DNA from: Blattamonas nauphoetae
Taxonomy: Eukaryota; Preaxostyla; Oxymonadida
NCBI GenBank assembly: GCA_033064195.1
Contig: JARBJD010000209.1
Coordinates: forward strand, 62,001 to 126,000
Length of the DNA stretch: 64,000 nt
Direction of reading: 5' to 3'
Positions 1 to 9,837 of the stretch are shown here, one piece after another; position 1 is the stretch's first letter, and each line of letters opens with the position of its first letter. The notes under the pieces were generated by a model. That model did no database searches and was not told the DNA's origin. It saw nothing but the letters and a program-made list of their open reading frames with translations. Position numbers and translations under genes: made by a program.

Positions 1-38
1 TCGAGATTTTCCCCTGTGATCGAGATTTTCCCCTGAGA
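1..38. repeat. 19-nt tandem duplication at left edge
   Basis: Two adjacent 19-nt units (1-19 and 20-38) differ at one base. They lie at the outer edge of the virus-like element and touch the window border, so further copies may lie to the left. They could be part of a terminal repeat of that element, but nothing in the window confirms this. Confidence 0.6.
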
Positions 39-39
39 A

Positions 40-690
40 TTGAGGTACCCGCAAATGGTAGTGGTGAATGCCAAGGATATCATGCTCCTCTTCCGTCATT
101 ACGATAATGAAGTCACTTGTTTCCACAATCCAATGCAGAAGAACATCCAAGTGACTTTACAAAACAGGTATTGTCCAGAACAACCGACTACAACTATTGG
201 AGCTCGCTTCTATCAGTTTGCATTATCGACTCTCAATCTCGATTCGTACCTAGCTGTTCCAGATGATTTGGAGCGATCACTTACAGATTCTCTTGTGGAA
301 GAAAAACTCACTGGTGACGGAACATATCCCAATGAAACAATGACAAGTGTTCGTCCAGTTCATGACTTTACTGACTTCCTTCTGTGCTTTCCTACTCAGA
401 GAAGTGGATGTCCAACGAACTGCAATGATTCCATCAGTTCAAAAGGAAACACTGCTGTCACTTTGAGATCACATCCAATTTATCAAGGGAATCTTGACAC
501 ATACTACAATGTCTACAATCCGAGTCAAAGTGGTGGTGATATGACAACATTTACACATCCTCCAGCACCGATTCTAGCAACCACTGCAACCACATGGTGG
601 GTACTACGATACTGTAATGGTGAACCAAAAGTTGAGTATTATCCCAATCACACACTGAAGGCGTTGCACAAAGATTTGGGAATCATGTAG
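40..690 (+). CDS. Capsid-like structural protein, C-terminal part (virus-like element)
   Basis: About 216 residues. The last 100 or so residues resemble the end of the next ORF: both share a QGxLDxYx stretch, a proline-rich PPxPILA block, a Trp-rich strand and a GxPxVxY ending. The two are therefore paralogous structural proteins of one element. The product touches the left side of the window. Capsid function is inferred from the position beside an S74 protein and from the beta-rich, intronless character; no enzyme motif is present. Confidence 0.4.
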   Translation: MRYPQMVVVNAKDIMLLFRHYDNEVTCFHNPMQKNIQVTLQNRYCPEQPTTTIGARFYQFALSTLNLDSYLAVPDDLERSLTDSLVEEKLTGDGTYPNETMTSVRPVHDFTDFLLCFPTQRSGCPTNCNDSISSKGNTAVTLRSHPIYQGNLDTYYNVYNPSQSGGDMTTFTHPPAPILATTATTWWVLRYCNGEPKVEYYPNHTLKALHKDLGIM

Positions 691-835
691 AGATTCTCAT
701 CGGGGGTTCGAAGCCTCTGGCGAGACAAAACAGGAAAAGAAAATTATTGATATTGTATTTTTTATTTTTCTTTAAAAGAGAAGTATCAGATCAAATCAAT
801 CCAAACCAACATCGACATTAATTGAACAAATTGAA

Positions 836-2494
836 GTGCAATCATATCTGCCAAAACAGTGGGATTCAGAACCTCATGTGTATTCGATTCAAGAAGTACA
901 TCCAACAAATCCTCCCATGCCATGCAGAATTGGAGACGAAATTGAAGTTCCATTGTGCTATGACGGTCATGATGTGACTGAATTTATGAAGAGTCATTTG
1001 CGTATAGATCTAACTGTTACTGTTTCATATGAAAAACCAACAAACTGGGGAAAAGCTGGTGTGACTTACTTTGGAATGTTCTACGGTTTCAAGTCATCAT
1101 CAGATGCAATTCGAGACATGAGACTCGTCGACAGTAAAGGAAACATCATTGACAATACACTCCAGAATAATCATGTTCACGAATCATTTCTGTATCACAC
1201 TTTCAAGTCGTATGAAGAGAAAAACAACATGAAGCATTGCTACAGTCTTTTTGAAAATGTTCAGAGAATGGATCCAAGTGTTTGTGGAGCATATTTGATA
1301 CCAAAGGAATGTACAGCAACCTCCTATGCGTTAACCATTCCTCTTGTAATCCCATTTGTGAATCTCCTTCCACTAAGTACATTTGATCAATATCCGAATT
1401 CAATCTTTGGCAATTTACGTTTACGATTTCATTTAACGACTGATTCACTTGTGTATTGTCCCATTCGAGCGTCATCAGTCCTTCGATATACGCTACAAGA
1501 AAGATTCGATACCCCTCATTCCGGGACGATTGATACCTTTGTTCGACCAGGTTATATTCAGATGATGCATGATAGAGAATGGTCAACTTTAACGATGGAA
1601 TTTACCCAAATCGGGAATCCAGTTCATCAAGTTGAAAAACATAGAGGACCTAGCTACCCCGCGGGAACACCAACTAAGGATGGGGATTGGGATTGGATAG
1701 AAACGAAACAGACAACTTCAACTGTTCTCTCCTCGTCTGTGGATAAAGTCGCTTCAATTTGTTATGGATATCAAATCACTGATGCAACGAAACAATCCCT
1801 CTTCAACACATATTCAAAAATTGTGTATGTCATTAAAGCAGAAAGAATTGACACACAATCATTTCAATCATCTGCAAATGCCATGGGAGTGAGATCAAAC
1901 ATCAGCATCAAACTCAACAATCTTATGAATCTTATGTGCTTATTCCCTGAAAGACCAAACGAGTGTACAGTCTTTCGCAATCCTCAATATGTTGGTCACT
2001 TCGAAATGCTTGGATCCAACTTTCCCAATTTCCCAATGTCAACTATCTCACCAGAGTTCTATCAAATGATGATGGTGAATGGTGATTTTATCGGTTGTTC
2101 TGCAACACAAGAGTTTGAGAATTCCATTTGTGAACCTCGTATTTGGGAAAAAAGGAGTTTGGATGACATAAAACCCTACAAGAAAACAAAACCATTCACA
2201 GATGCTACTTGTTTCACATTCATGGTTCCAACAGATCGAAGCGAAATTGCTGGTGGAGAAGAAGGTATTTCAACAGCTGAATCAGTGAACATTGTTTTCA
2301 GAGGAACACCTATCAATCAGGGTGAACTCGATCCATATTTCACATCAACTCCAGAAGGTCCTCCTCCACCAATATTGGCACGACATCAAGCTACATACTG
2401 GTTGTTCTGGATCGAGAATGGACAACCACGAGTGCGATATGTCATTGATCGACGTCTCCAAGAAGCATATGAAGAAGTGAAGAGAGGTTTTTGA
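836..2494 (+). CDS. Candidate major capsid-like protein (virus-like element)
   Basis: About 550 residues, beta-rich, with no signal peptide or membrane segment and no intron. The size and composition fit a jelly-roll capsid protein of the Polinton/large DNA virus type, and its C-terminal quarter is paralogous to the ORF just upstream. I could not match a specific capsid family by eye, so the call rests on context: paralogous neighbour, S74-type protein nearby and absence of introns. A profile or structure comparison would decide it. Confidence 0.4.
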   Translation: MQSYLPKQWDSEPHVYSIQEVHPTNPPMPCRIGDEIEVPLCYDGHDVTEFMKSHLRIDLTVTVSYEKPTNWGKAGVTYFGMFYGFKSSSDAIRDMRLVDSKGNIIDNTLQNNHVHESFLYHTFKSYEEKNNMKHCYSLFENVQRMDPSVCGAYLIPKECTATSYALTIPLVIPFVNLLPLSTFDQYPNSIFGNLRLRFHLTTDSLVYCPIRASSVLRYTLQERFDTPHSGTIDTFVRPGYIQMMHDREWSTLTMEFTQIGNPVHQVEKHRGPSYPAGTPTKDGDWDWIETKQTTSTVLSSSVDKVASICYGYQITDATKQSLFNTYSKIVYVIKAERIDTQSFQSSANAMGVRSNISIKLNNLMNLMCLFPERPNECTVFRNPQYVGHFEMLGSNFPNFPMSTISPEFYQMMMVNGDFIGCSATQEFENSICEPRIWEKRSLDDIKPYKKTKPFTDATCFTFMVPTDRSEIAGGEEGISTAESVNIVFRGTPINQGELDPYFTSTPEGPPPPILARHQATYWLFWIENGQPRVRYVIDRRLQEAYEEVKRGF

Positions 2495-2534
2495 ATAGAA
2501 CAAAAGCGATATTTTATTTTTGTAGAAAACACAA

Positions 2535-2876
2535 ATGGTTAAGCGATACTTCTCAATTCAAAATTCTCACACTGCTCAACTCCCTCCTGATTTTACCAAT
2601 TCTAGAAAACAAAAATATGTTCACTTCCTTGACTGCAAACTCATTCATGTGAAAGAAGAAAGTGATGCTGCATCGACAGTCATTTCAAAAGACATTCCTC
2701 AGCACATCACAATCCATGGTGATTGGATTCAGACTGATGCATTCAATGACTCATTTGTTGCTTTCTGTAATGAACAGATCGCGAAGCGAAAGAAGTGGGA
2801 ATTAACTACTCGACAATCAATTGTGAAGATCTGGTTCAAAGACAGTTCTGGTGAACCAATCGAGATGAAAACTTAA
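2535..2876 (+). CDS. Small protein of the virus-like element
   Basis: 113 residues, starting at ATG 40 bases after the capsid-like ORF and on the same strand, so probably part of the same transcription unit. It has mixed charge, no transmembrane segment and no recognised domain. Given its position it may be a minor structural or accessory protein, but no function can be read from the sequence. Confidence 0.45.
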   Translation: MVKRYFSIQNSHTAQLPPDFTNSRKQKYVHFLDCKLIHVKEESDAASTVISKDIPQHITIHGDWIQTDAFNDSFVAFCNEQIAKRKKWELTTRQSIVKIWFKDSSGEPIEMKT

Positions 2877-2928
2877 GAGTTAATCAATGGAAAAATAATC
2901 AAAGAGTATTATGAATTTCTGGTTGATC

Positions 2929-3807
2929 TCATGTTGGAATATTAGTCAGGGAATAATATTTTTGTATTAGTTCATTGATGAGTGTCTGTTGATGTCCAAC
3001 AATTGTACTCAGTTCCTGAATTGCTTTGACACAGAAACAAGAGAGTTCTGCATAATCAACTTGAAGACAATCTGGATTGGAATCATTCACGACCTCTGGG
3101 AATATGCCTTGGATCTGTTGAGCAATTACACCAATGTGTTTCTTCTCACTTTCCTTCTTCAGACATTCACATTTCTCTTTGCAGTTCTTCAAGTGTTCTT
3201 CATCAGTCTCTTTTTCAATTTGCTTTGTCACTTTGTTGATCTTCGAGTCGAATGTGTTGAATTGATATTGCACAATTTCGACTTTATTCAGTTGTTCAAG
3301 AACATTGGGGTATGGAACAATATTTCTTTTCACTCTTCTGTCTGACAACTGAGAAAAACTTCCTGTTGTGGATATTGAAAACACACCTGAACCTGTGTCC
3401 TCATCGTAGTAATACAAAGCTGGTGAGTCACACGGTGACCACATAATGATTCCATCACCATTGAACTGAATTCCAGAAGTTTCTGCAATCGATTGTGAAA
3501 TTGAAATGCCAGACTTAAATGTTGAAGCCGGATCTGTTCCAGGATACTTTGGAAGTGATCCCTCTGAAATGTTCCAATTCGCTCCATTCACATTGATCAA
3601 TCCTCCAATTGTTGGTGTCGCAATACCGGCTGAACAATTGATTGATCCATTTGTGCTCACCACTTTTTGGATTGATGATATCGCTGTCTTATGTGCTTCT
3701 GTTGTCTTCTGGAGTGAGTCAATCACTGATGAATTCTCGTTGGTTGTTGAGAGATTATGATCAATCATTTTCTCAATCATTTGTGAATTGTATTTTTGTC
3801 GATTCAT
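2929..3807 (-). CDS. S74 chaperone-domain protein, tail-fibre/spike type (virus-like element)
   Basis: 292 residues from ATG at 3807. The C-terminal half is a clear peptidase S74 (endosialidase-type intramolecular chaperone) domain: the entry motif SDRRVKRNI near residue 155, a KKHIGVIAQQIQGIFPEVV block, and a closing LQVDYAEL-x-AIQEL helix. This family folds homotrimeric viral tail spikes and then cleaves itself off at the conserved serine of the SDRR-type motif. The N-terminal half is Ser/Gly/Thr-rich and coiled, as in fibre shafts. It is convergent with the capsid-like ORFs and supports a viral origin for this block. Confidence 0.8.
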   Translation of the reverse strand: MNRQKYNSQMIEKMIDHNLSTTNENSSVIDSLQKTTEAHKTAISSIQKVVSTNGSINCSAGIATPTIGGLINVNGANWNISEGSLPKYPGTDPASTFKSGISISQSIAETSGIQFNGDGIIMWSPCDSPALYYYDEDTGSGVFSISTTGSFSQLSDRRVKRNIVPYPNVLEQLNKVEIVQYQFNTFDSKINKVTKQIEKETDEEHLKNCKEKCECLKKESEKKHIGVIAQQIQGIFPEVVNDSNPDCLQVDYAELSCFCVKAIQELSTIVGHQQTLINELIQKYYSLTNIPT

Positions 3808-3906
3808 TTTTCAGTATTCTTTTTCGGAAAATAAAAAAACACTATGAACTTATTTTTACCAACATATTCTCCAAATTTCGAGACTAATGACATTTCTTCG
3901 AAGAAT

Positions 3907-5594
3907 CAGTGATCCAAGGATCCAGGGAACTTTCACCTCACACACTATTAAGGGTGATAGTATTCCCAACTTCATCAATTCTATTGCTTTCTTCATCAAT
4001 TTTTTTTTCATGGCAAATCGTGTCAGTATAACTCGGTTTCGATCGTTTTTAGAAGACTATCTGCAAGAACAGGTGCTCGATCAACTAATCCAAGACCTCG
4101 AACAAAAAACAGCAATGAACAGAGCACAAAGAGTGAGGTGGTTCGAATGTAAGATAAAACACATCCAACTTCATCGACCAATTCCACAAAAAATCAAGGC
4201 AGCTGCACTCGATGTTCCTCCTAATACATTCTCAAAAGCAAAAAGATTCAATCCAAATCATCTGGAGATTGGGCATCCACTCATGAAATTAACTATGGCT
4301 CAGGAAAATGAGCTGGTGACTGCAATTGTGGAAGCTTCAAAGACTGGTGAACCCTGGATGATGGGAGATCTCCCAAGAAAGGTGAAAGAAAAATATGGAA
4401 TTGAAGTTAGCAGAGAATGGAAAACCGGGTTTATGGCACGTCATTCCGAGTTTGTCGAAACCACAAAATTTACTCCAAGGGCTGTGGAAAGAATGAGGGT
4501 TGATCTACAGATGGTGATGGACTATGAAAAGGATTTAAGAAAAGAACTACAAAAATACCACCCATCATTTATCTTCCAGACTGATGAATCTCAGTACCAT
4601 CAGTACGAAGACGTCTATGACCGCATCTTCATCGTTCCAGCTGGAGAGACAAACGGAAAACATATACCAGTTGCAAGAAGTGAGAAGGCCATCACACTTC
4701 TCCCATTAATTTGTCTGGACGGATCAACATGCAAACCATTTATTGTGACCGCAGGGAAATTCAGTCAGGAAGAATTAGCATCTTACGGTGTTTTGATCGG
4801 GCGGGACTGTGAGATCATGGACAATACCAGTCAATGGGTCGATTCTGCAATCTTTCGTGACTTTCTCGAAGTTATTTTGGTTCCTGAGATACAAAGAAAA
4901 AGAAACGAGTGTCAAAACAACGATATAAGGGCACTTCTAATCTTAGATGGCTGTAAAATTCATACCACTGAATCAATTCGCTCTTTTGTTGCTGATCATG
5001 GGGTTGATCTGTACATCTTTCCTCCTAACGCGACCCACCTCCTTCAGCCCTTGGATCTAGGAATATTTGCCCGCTGGAAACAGATTATCGCCGATAATCG
5101 ACGACTGTCAACATCTGATTCTTTTGCCAAAATATTAGCCCATATTGTCTCAGCGTATCACCAGTGTTCCGGATCAGTTCAAGTAACTGCAGCCTGGAAG
5201 GCTGCAGGGATCATTATGCTTCGTGAATCACATGGTTTCGTGGCCCGAACGGACCAAAAAAAATTTCAAGAAATCTACCAAAAAATACAAAACGATCGAA
5301 AGCAAACCATTAACAGTGGAATGAGACTGCCGATTATTAAGAAAAATGCTGTTTTTGGGAGGAATTTTAGGAGAGAAGGCAAGAAAATCGCACAAAAAGC
5401 GAACAAACCTAAATCAACGAAAAGAAAGTAAGGATCGAGTTCTCCGCCCTTTCCGTTCAGTCACTTCATATCTGGACCGTTAGCCACAATATAGTTGATT
5501 GGTTTTTGATAAATCAAAAGTATGAGAATGTCAGTGGAAACCGTCTCCCTTAATAGTGTGTGAAGTGAAAATCCCCTGTATCCTTGGATCACTG
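3907..5594 (+). mobile_element. pogo/Tigger-type DNA transposon with 48-bp terminal inverted repeats
   Basis: The element is about 1.69 kb. The left end 3907-3954 and right end 5547-5594 are inverted repeats identical at 44 of 48 positions, starting CAGTGATCC, the CAGT start usual in the pogo/Tigger group. Both ends are flanked by AT, which could be the 2-bp target duplication or an extension of the repeats (the family normally duplicates TA). A single transposase ORF fills the interior. It lies just outside the S74 gene of the virus-like element and may have inserted into or beside it. It looks whole. Confidence 0.9.
4010..5431 (+). CDS. pogo/Tigger-type transposase (DDE_1 superfamily)
   Basis: 473 residues. 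I chose the ATG at 4010 because the longer open frame from 3887 reads through the left terminal repeat. The N-terminal 170 residues hold basic DNA-binding sequence with helix-turn-helix character (CENP-B/pogo type). The DDE_1 catalytic core follows: Asp192 in TDESQ, Asp313 in LILDGCKIH and Asp349 in HLLQPLDLGIF, giving a D-D-D triad with 35 residues between the last two. The C-terminus is Lys/Arg-rich and could act as a nuclear localisation signal. The frame is open from end to end with all three catalytic acids, so the enzyme may still be active. The family cuts and pastes its own element at TA sites. Confidence 0.9.
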   Translation: MANRVSITRFRSFLEDYLQEQVLDQLIQDLEQKTAMNRAQRVRWFECKIKHIQLHRPIPQKIKAAALDVPPNTFSKAKRFNPNHLEIGHPLMKLTMAQENELVTAIVEASKTGEPWMMGDLPRKVKEKYGIEVSREWKTGFMARHSEFVETTKFTPRAVERMRVDLQMVMDYEKDLRKELQKYHPSFIFQTDESQYHQYEDVYDRIFIVPAGETNGKHIPVARSEKAITLLPLICLDGSTCKPFIVTAGKFSQEELASYGVLIGRDCEIMDNTSQWVDSAIFRDFLEVILVPEIQRKRNECQNNDIRALLILDGCKIHTTESIRSFVADHGVDLYIFPPNATHLLQPLDLGIFARWKQIIADNRRLSTSDSFAKILAHIVSAYHQCSGSVQVTAAWKAAGIIMLRESHGFVARTDQKKFQEIYQKIQNDRKQTINSGMRLPIIKKNAVFGRNFRREGKKIAQKANKPKSTKRK

Positions 5595-5756
5595 ATACTA
5601 TGAAGTTTTTAAAAATATGGGAAACAGTTAAGAATGTCAAGAAGAACAAACATCATACTCACAGATTCGGTTTGACTCATTCTCTCTTTTTCACATATAT
5701 AATATCTCACCAAAATTTGTTTTCTAATCGGGGTTGATGCCAAACCATATCGAGCT

Positions 5757-6218
5757 ATGAATCGAGCTCAAGTCCAGCGAACTTTGTTCCCAGTGTTGGG
5801 AGTAACACATCGATATCATGGCTTTCATCACATTTTACAGTATATTCGATTCCTTCTGAGTCGAATTTTGTATGCTCTTCAATCAACAGTAGATCCACTC
5901 TACTTTCGGAATGATACATTCACGCTACTCCAACTCAGATACCTTATCAACTGTTCTCTAGACGAGCTCAACTATGCCGGCAGCAGGGACATCCTCTCTC
6001 TGCTTCACAACGGAGTAAATTCAACAATGACAGCTGAAGATTATTATTCAGAGTTTGAATCGCTCACAGCTCGCGACGATGCAAACGAGCTAATAGAAGA
6101 CGACTGGACCGGAATCGAAGCAGTCAGATCCGACCGACATAGACAACTTGGGGGCACCAACCAACCAATAGACTTGACGGCAGATGAGGTTGCAGATGAG
6201 CTTGATTCTCTTCTGTAA
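5757..6218 (+). CDS. Unrecognised 153-aa protein with SUMO-interaction-like motif
   Basis: It starts at ATG with a TATATAA-like stretch about 60 bases upstream. The first 80 residues are helical and rich in Leu, Arg and Tyr. The rest is acidic and ends in PIDLTADEVADE, a core that looks like the V/I-D-L-T plus acidic tail of SUMO-interaction motifs. No enzymatic domain is recognised. It sits directly after the transposon and could belong to the virus-like block on the other side or be an orphan host gene. It has no obvious intron and unremarkable codon use. A chance ORF cannot be excluded. Confidence 0.4.
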   Translation: MNRAQVQRTLFPVLGVTHRYHGFHHILQYIRFLLSRILYALQSTVDPLYFRNDTFTLLQLRYLINCSLDELNYAGSRDILSLLHNGVNSTMTAEDYYSEFESLTARDDANELIEDDWTGIEAVRSDRHRQLGGTNQPIDLTADEVADELDSLL

Positions 6219-8415
6219 CTTCTTTTTCAAGGTTGACGTTCTTCAGTTTTTCTGTTCCCCTTTTTTTAACCATTCACTGATTGAGACGCTTCCTTTTCTG
6301 TTTTTCGTTTTTTTGAAACCAGTATCTCAAATCAGAAATGCGAAATGATGAATTTGGTATCGCGATTCTCTTTTTTTTCATAAATTACCTCACTTTTGGC
6401 GTTCATAGAAGAAATGTCACACGTGCACAAACGTGTCACGTTTTGTCAAGATGACTGTTATGATTGGGTGTATCGTCGTTCTCTCCTGTACCATTTAAAT
6501 GTGTGTTCTCCATTTTCATATTTTCTGTCTCTTGTTTTTCATCAGGAACGTTCAGATCGAACCAAATATCCAGCTCTTCATTCTCTCCTTGTATGGAGGA
6601 CATCCTCTCATTCAACATTCTCGATTCTGATCATTTTTTTCATTCTTTCAATTCCTCTCATTCTCTGTTTGTACGATCATCACTCTTTTCCATGTTTTTC
6701 AGCTGTTCTGAACGGTGGTCATATCTTGAAAATTTTCCAGAAAAACGAGTATGCCATTCTCATTTCTCTCTTTTTTCAGCTCTGTTCTCTCTGTTTATGG
6801 TTGAATTGTCACTTCATTTTCACTCGTTATGTTTTCATTTTGGTGACCTGTTCGCACGTCATTTTCTCGTTGTTTATCCATAATATCCATTTCATTCATG
6901 TTTCTTTCTCTGTAACTTTTTCTCTAATACAACGCACTAATTCCCGTTTACTGAGTTTTCCGGACTTTTGCAGAGATCCGCCATTCAACGGCTTACTTCA
7001 TATCTCGGAATTTTTCCGGAAAATCCAACATTTCACGAACATTTTTGAATCATTTTTGTTGTTTTTAAGAGAGAAAAGACCAAACACAGACCTAATTTTC
7101 ACTATTGGTGTCACATTTCACGTCATTTTCACGATCGTCATTTCATCGATCAGTTTCATACTTGCCCGTTTCATTCATGCTTGTTTCACTTTCTTTTACT
7201 CTGTTTTTGTGAAAAAGTTGATGAAAACTGGACTAAAATGATGTGCTAGTGAAGTGAGAACGGCCCACAAAATGGGGATGAGATGGGTAAAATGAAGAGG
7301 AGTAATGGTTCAACTCGAGGTGAAATGTGGAGAGAATGATGTGAGAAAGAAGGGGCTGAAGTGGTGTTCAAACATGCAAACACTGTGAAAAGCTGTGAAA
7401 TGACGAATCGAAAAAGTGAAATTTTGAGACAACTATCCGACACAAAATTCTGAAAATTCAGGCACACCTTACTCAGACAGTGAGAAAGAAGGATTTGTTA
7501 GTGAAAATCGGGGCAAAAATCTAATAGTGTGCAAGTAGTGCGAAAATGTTGTGTCAGAACGGTGATGTGAAGAACCAACAAAATGAAACTAAGGAAATGC
7601 GCTATACGTCTCGCGTCGACTTATGTTCGTTAAAATGATGTAATAACGGAGTAAATGAAGTGAAAGTAGTGAAATGTGAAAATTCATGAAAAAGTGTACG
7701 AAACTTGTGGTGACAAATGTCGAGATCCACCGAATCGTCACCTGACGTCGGGGAAGTAAATGGAGTGTAAAAACGTTAATAGGGGACGAAAGCGGTCCAG
7801 AAAATGATAGTCCTGAAAGTCCAAACCTCCCAGAAAAAATTTCGAGATTTTGACCATGGATATGGGTCGGATCAAACTTTTTTTTCAGAAAGTGCTTTTT
7901 ATCGAAAATCCTACCTTTCAAAATGATTTCCGTCACAATCAAACGTGTTTGAACACAATTTGAGCCATAAAGCGGTTCATAGTAGCAAAATCGGAACATC
8001 GACTTTTTTGGTCACTTTTTCGACATAAGTTCGGGATGCAGCTCGACGAATTCTCAACCGATTTTGATCAAACCTCTTTTGATCGATGACCGACAGTGTC
8101 CCCGAGATTTTAGAATTTTTTTCAGAATTTTTCGAAATGGTTCTCACATTGGTTTCACTTGATTTGTGGTAAAAAAGGGAAAAACACCAAAAAAGAGCCA
8201 ACATTTTTTCGAATGTTGCCAAAATTTGCTTCAAAAATGACACTTTTCACGAGGTCAAAATATTGGACATATTTTTAGAATTTAGGCCAAATATTGATGT
8301 CATCAAAATGTCATAAATTCCTTTTAATACAAGATTCAAAATTGGTCAATCGGACTTGACTTTTAGTTTTGATTTCAATGACAATTTCAGATTGGTTCTC
8401 CAGTCTTCTTCTATA
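6219..8415. other. 2.2 kb without a recognisable gene
   Basis: A+T-rich sequence. 6.3-7.2 kb is strongly T-biased and 7.25-7.7 kb is rich in GTGAAA-like words. Open frames here encode only low-complexity Phe/Leu/Ser strings and are probably chance. From about 7.8 to 8.3 kb phrases such as CCGATTTTGATCAAA resemble text also found inside the MITE-like element at 11.7-12.3 kb, suggesting decayed repeat DNA. No RNA gene or terminal repeat was identified. Confidence 0.5.
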
Positions 8416-9327
8416 CTACTTTCGATAGAGTTGTTTTTTCTGTCTGTGATATATTTCTTTGCTTGCAGCAGCGGAAACAGCCCTCTCACAAAAATCGTCA
8501 GGAATGTCGTAAATGTCCCCTTTTTCGATGTGGATATTTGTCAACCACGTTGCAATCTTGAAATCCTTTGTGATATGCTCCATTCCACCATCATACTTTC
8601 CTCCCATTCGAAGCCAGATCGATTTCAATCTTCCAAAGAATCGTTCGACATGAATGCGGTCCGAAGCAATCTTGATATTGGTCGCAGTCTCATCGTCATC
8701 ATGTGAACCGTCTGTTTGACGTCTTGTTGGGCGTAGAAATCGAAGAGTTGGAAAGTTTCCAAGGTATCCTTTGTCTCCAAGAATTCCCCATTTTGCTTCA
8801 CGATCATCCGGATATTGTTCTTTTTCTTGATCTGTTTTTGTCAAATATTGTTCAATTGGAGCCAATGTGTCAGAAAAGAGAGTCACATCATGAATGGAAC
8901 CAGCCACACAGTCTGTCACAAAAAGTGCTTTGTAGGGATACTTCGCTGCAACACAGACTTGTGCCTTCATGGCGTAACAGTAGTGATGGCCCTCCCAGAG
9001 AACCTTAGCATCAGTAAAGTTTGCCACTGGTCTTGGTACAACAATTGTGGTCGCATCCACACAAAGTGCACAAAATGGAAAATTGCCTTCGAAATTTGGA
9101 GTTGGTCTGGGTGGATTGGAGTATCTTTCTTGAAGAACATCGAATAGAAGTGGACGAATTCGATGAATTGCCTTTGACGCGAGATTACTGTGGATTCCCA
9201 ATGCCGACGCAATTTTGTTGATTTTTGTAGTTGAACTCAACCATTCGAGATATCCAATCATTTCATCTTTCAGTGTCAGTTTTGCTCTCGGTCCTCGATG
9301 TAGAGTGTCTGGACGTCGAGACTGCAT
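8416..9327 (-). CDS. PIF/Harbinger-type transposase (DDE_Tnp_4)
   Basis: 303 residues from ATG 9327. An N-terminal helix-turn-helix (about residues 17-58, INKIASALGIHSNLASKAIH) precedes the nuclease core. The DDE triad reads Asp91 in CVDATT, Asp185 in LGDKGYLG and Glu228 in HVERFFGRLKS. This is the layout of Harbinger and IS5-like nucleases, which insert at three-base TWA sites. The upstream ORF at 9379-9837 on the same strand may be an N-terminal exon or partner. The catalytic residues are intact. I could not find the terminal inverted repeats, so the element itself may be decayed although the coding frame is open. Confidence 0.85.
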   Translation of the reverse strand: MQSRRPDTLHRGPRAKLTLKDEMIGYLEWLSSTTKINKIASALGIHSNLASKAIHRIRPLLFDVLQERYSNPPRPTPNFEGNFPFCALCVDATTIVVPRPVANFTDAKVLWEGHHYCYAMKAQVCVAAKYPYKALFVTDCVAGSIHDVTLFSDTLAPIEQYLTKTDQEKEQYPDDREAKWGILGDKGYLGNFPTLRFLRPTRRQTDGSHDDDETATNIKIASDRIHVERFFGRLKSIWLRMGGKYDGGMEHITKDFKIATWLTNIHIEKGDIYDIPDDFCERAVSAAASKEIYHRQKKQLYRK

Positions 9328-9378
9328 GTGAGCTGTGAGGAGAGTGAGATTGTCTTTGTCGATTCTGAGTTGATTCCA

Positions 9379-9837
9379 TCAATTGCTTTCGTCATATTTT
9401 GACCAGATGATCCCTTCTGTTGGAGAAACTGGAACCATCGGGCGAGCTTCAAGGAAAACCTGTTTTTGGGCATTTTTGAGTTCTCCCAAAGATTGGGCTC
9501 CCGTCGATTCTTTTCGCTTTTGTGGTCGAATTGGTGAGAAATTTGGTGATATTGTTTGTGAGGATCGAATGGATGATGTCGATCTCGGAGTCGAAAAGAG
9601 CGATGAAGGTGTACTCGCCGTGCTTTGAGACGAAAGCGGTGTCGTGAAGATAAAACTTGGACTTGGAAACCCAATGTAACTTCCTGCTGAGAGTCGTGGC
9701 CTAATAGTGTGAAGAGAAACTTTAATTGAAAAAAAAACAGACAATGTCGAAGACGGAGATGGTCTTTGGATCGGGAAGTTTCCCTCATTTTGCGAAGAAA
9801 GGAGTGAATCTATGTCACAAGAGTCAGGAGTTTCCAT
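9379..9837 (-). CDS. Possible N-terminal exon or accessory ORF of the Harbinger element
   Basis: 152 residues from ATG 9837: acidic start, then a long Ser/Pro/Thr-rich disordered stretch and a basic RPQKRKES patch. Harbinger elements often carry a second Myb/SANT-type protein, but no such domain is seen here. The 51-bp gap to the transposase ORF could be an intron, since an AG lies just before the transposase Ser-Arg-Arg start (CACATGCAG), but I found no convincing donor. It is either a spliced N-terminus or a separate protein. Confidence 0.4.
   Translation of the reverse strand: METPDSCDIDSLLSSQNEGNFPIQRPSPSSTLSVFFSIKVSLHTIRPRLSAGSYIGFPSPSFIFTTPLSSQSTASTPSSLFSTPRSTSSIRSSQTISPNFSPIRPQKRKESTGAQSLGELKNAQKQVFLEARPMVPVSPTEGIIWSKYDESN

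Larger units (their letters stand above)
1..3880. mobile_element. Virus-like element fossil (Polinton/large DNA virus type), partial
   Basis: This is a cluster of intronless ORFs unlike the neighbouring host genes: two related capsid-like proteins, a small protein, and on the opposite strand a protein ending in an S74 intramolecular-chaperone domain, a domain typical of viral tail fibres and spikes. Polintons/Mavericks and other DNA virus insertions carry this kind of gene set. No integrase, DNA polymerase B, packaging ATPase or maturation protease is visible in the window, so the copy is incomplete here or continues beyond the left edge. The reading frames are long and open, suggesting a fairly young insertion, though age cannot be measured from one copy. 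Family assignment is an inference. Confidence 0.5.

Noticed and set aside
698-730. GGTTCGAAGCC word resembling a tRNA T-arm
   Set aside because: No acceptor stem, D-arm or anticodon arm can be placed upstream.
6396-7241. 281-residue open frame rich in Phe, Ser and Ile
   Set aside because: It is low-complexity reading of T-biased DNA, shares its region with other open frames of equal quality, and shows no domain or intron structure.
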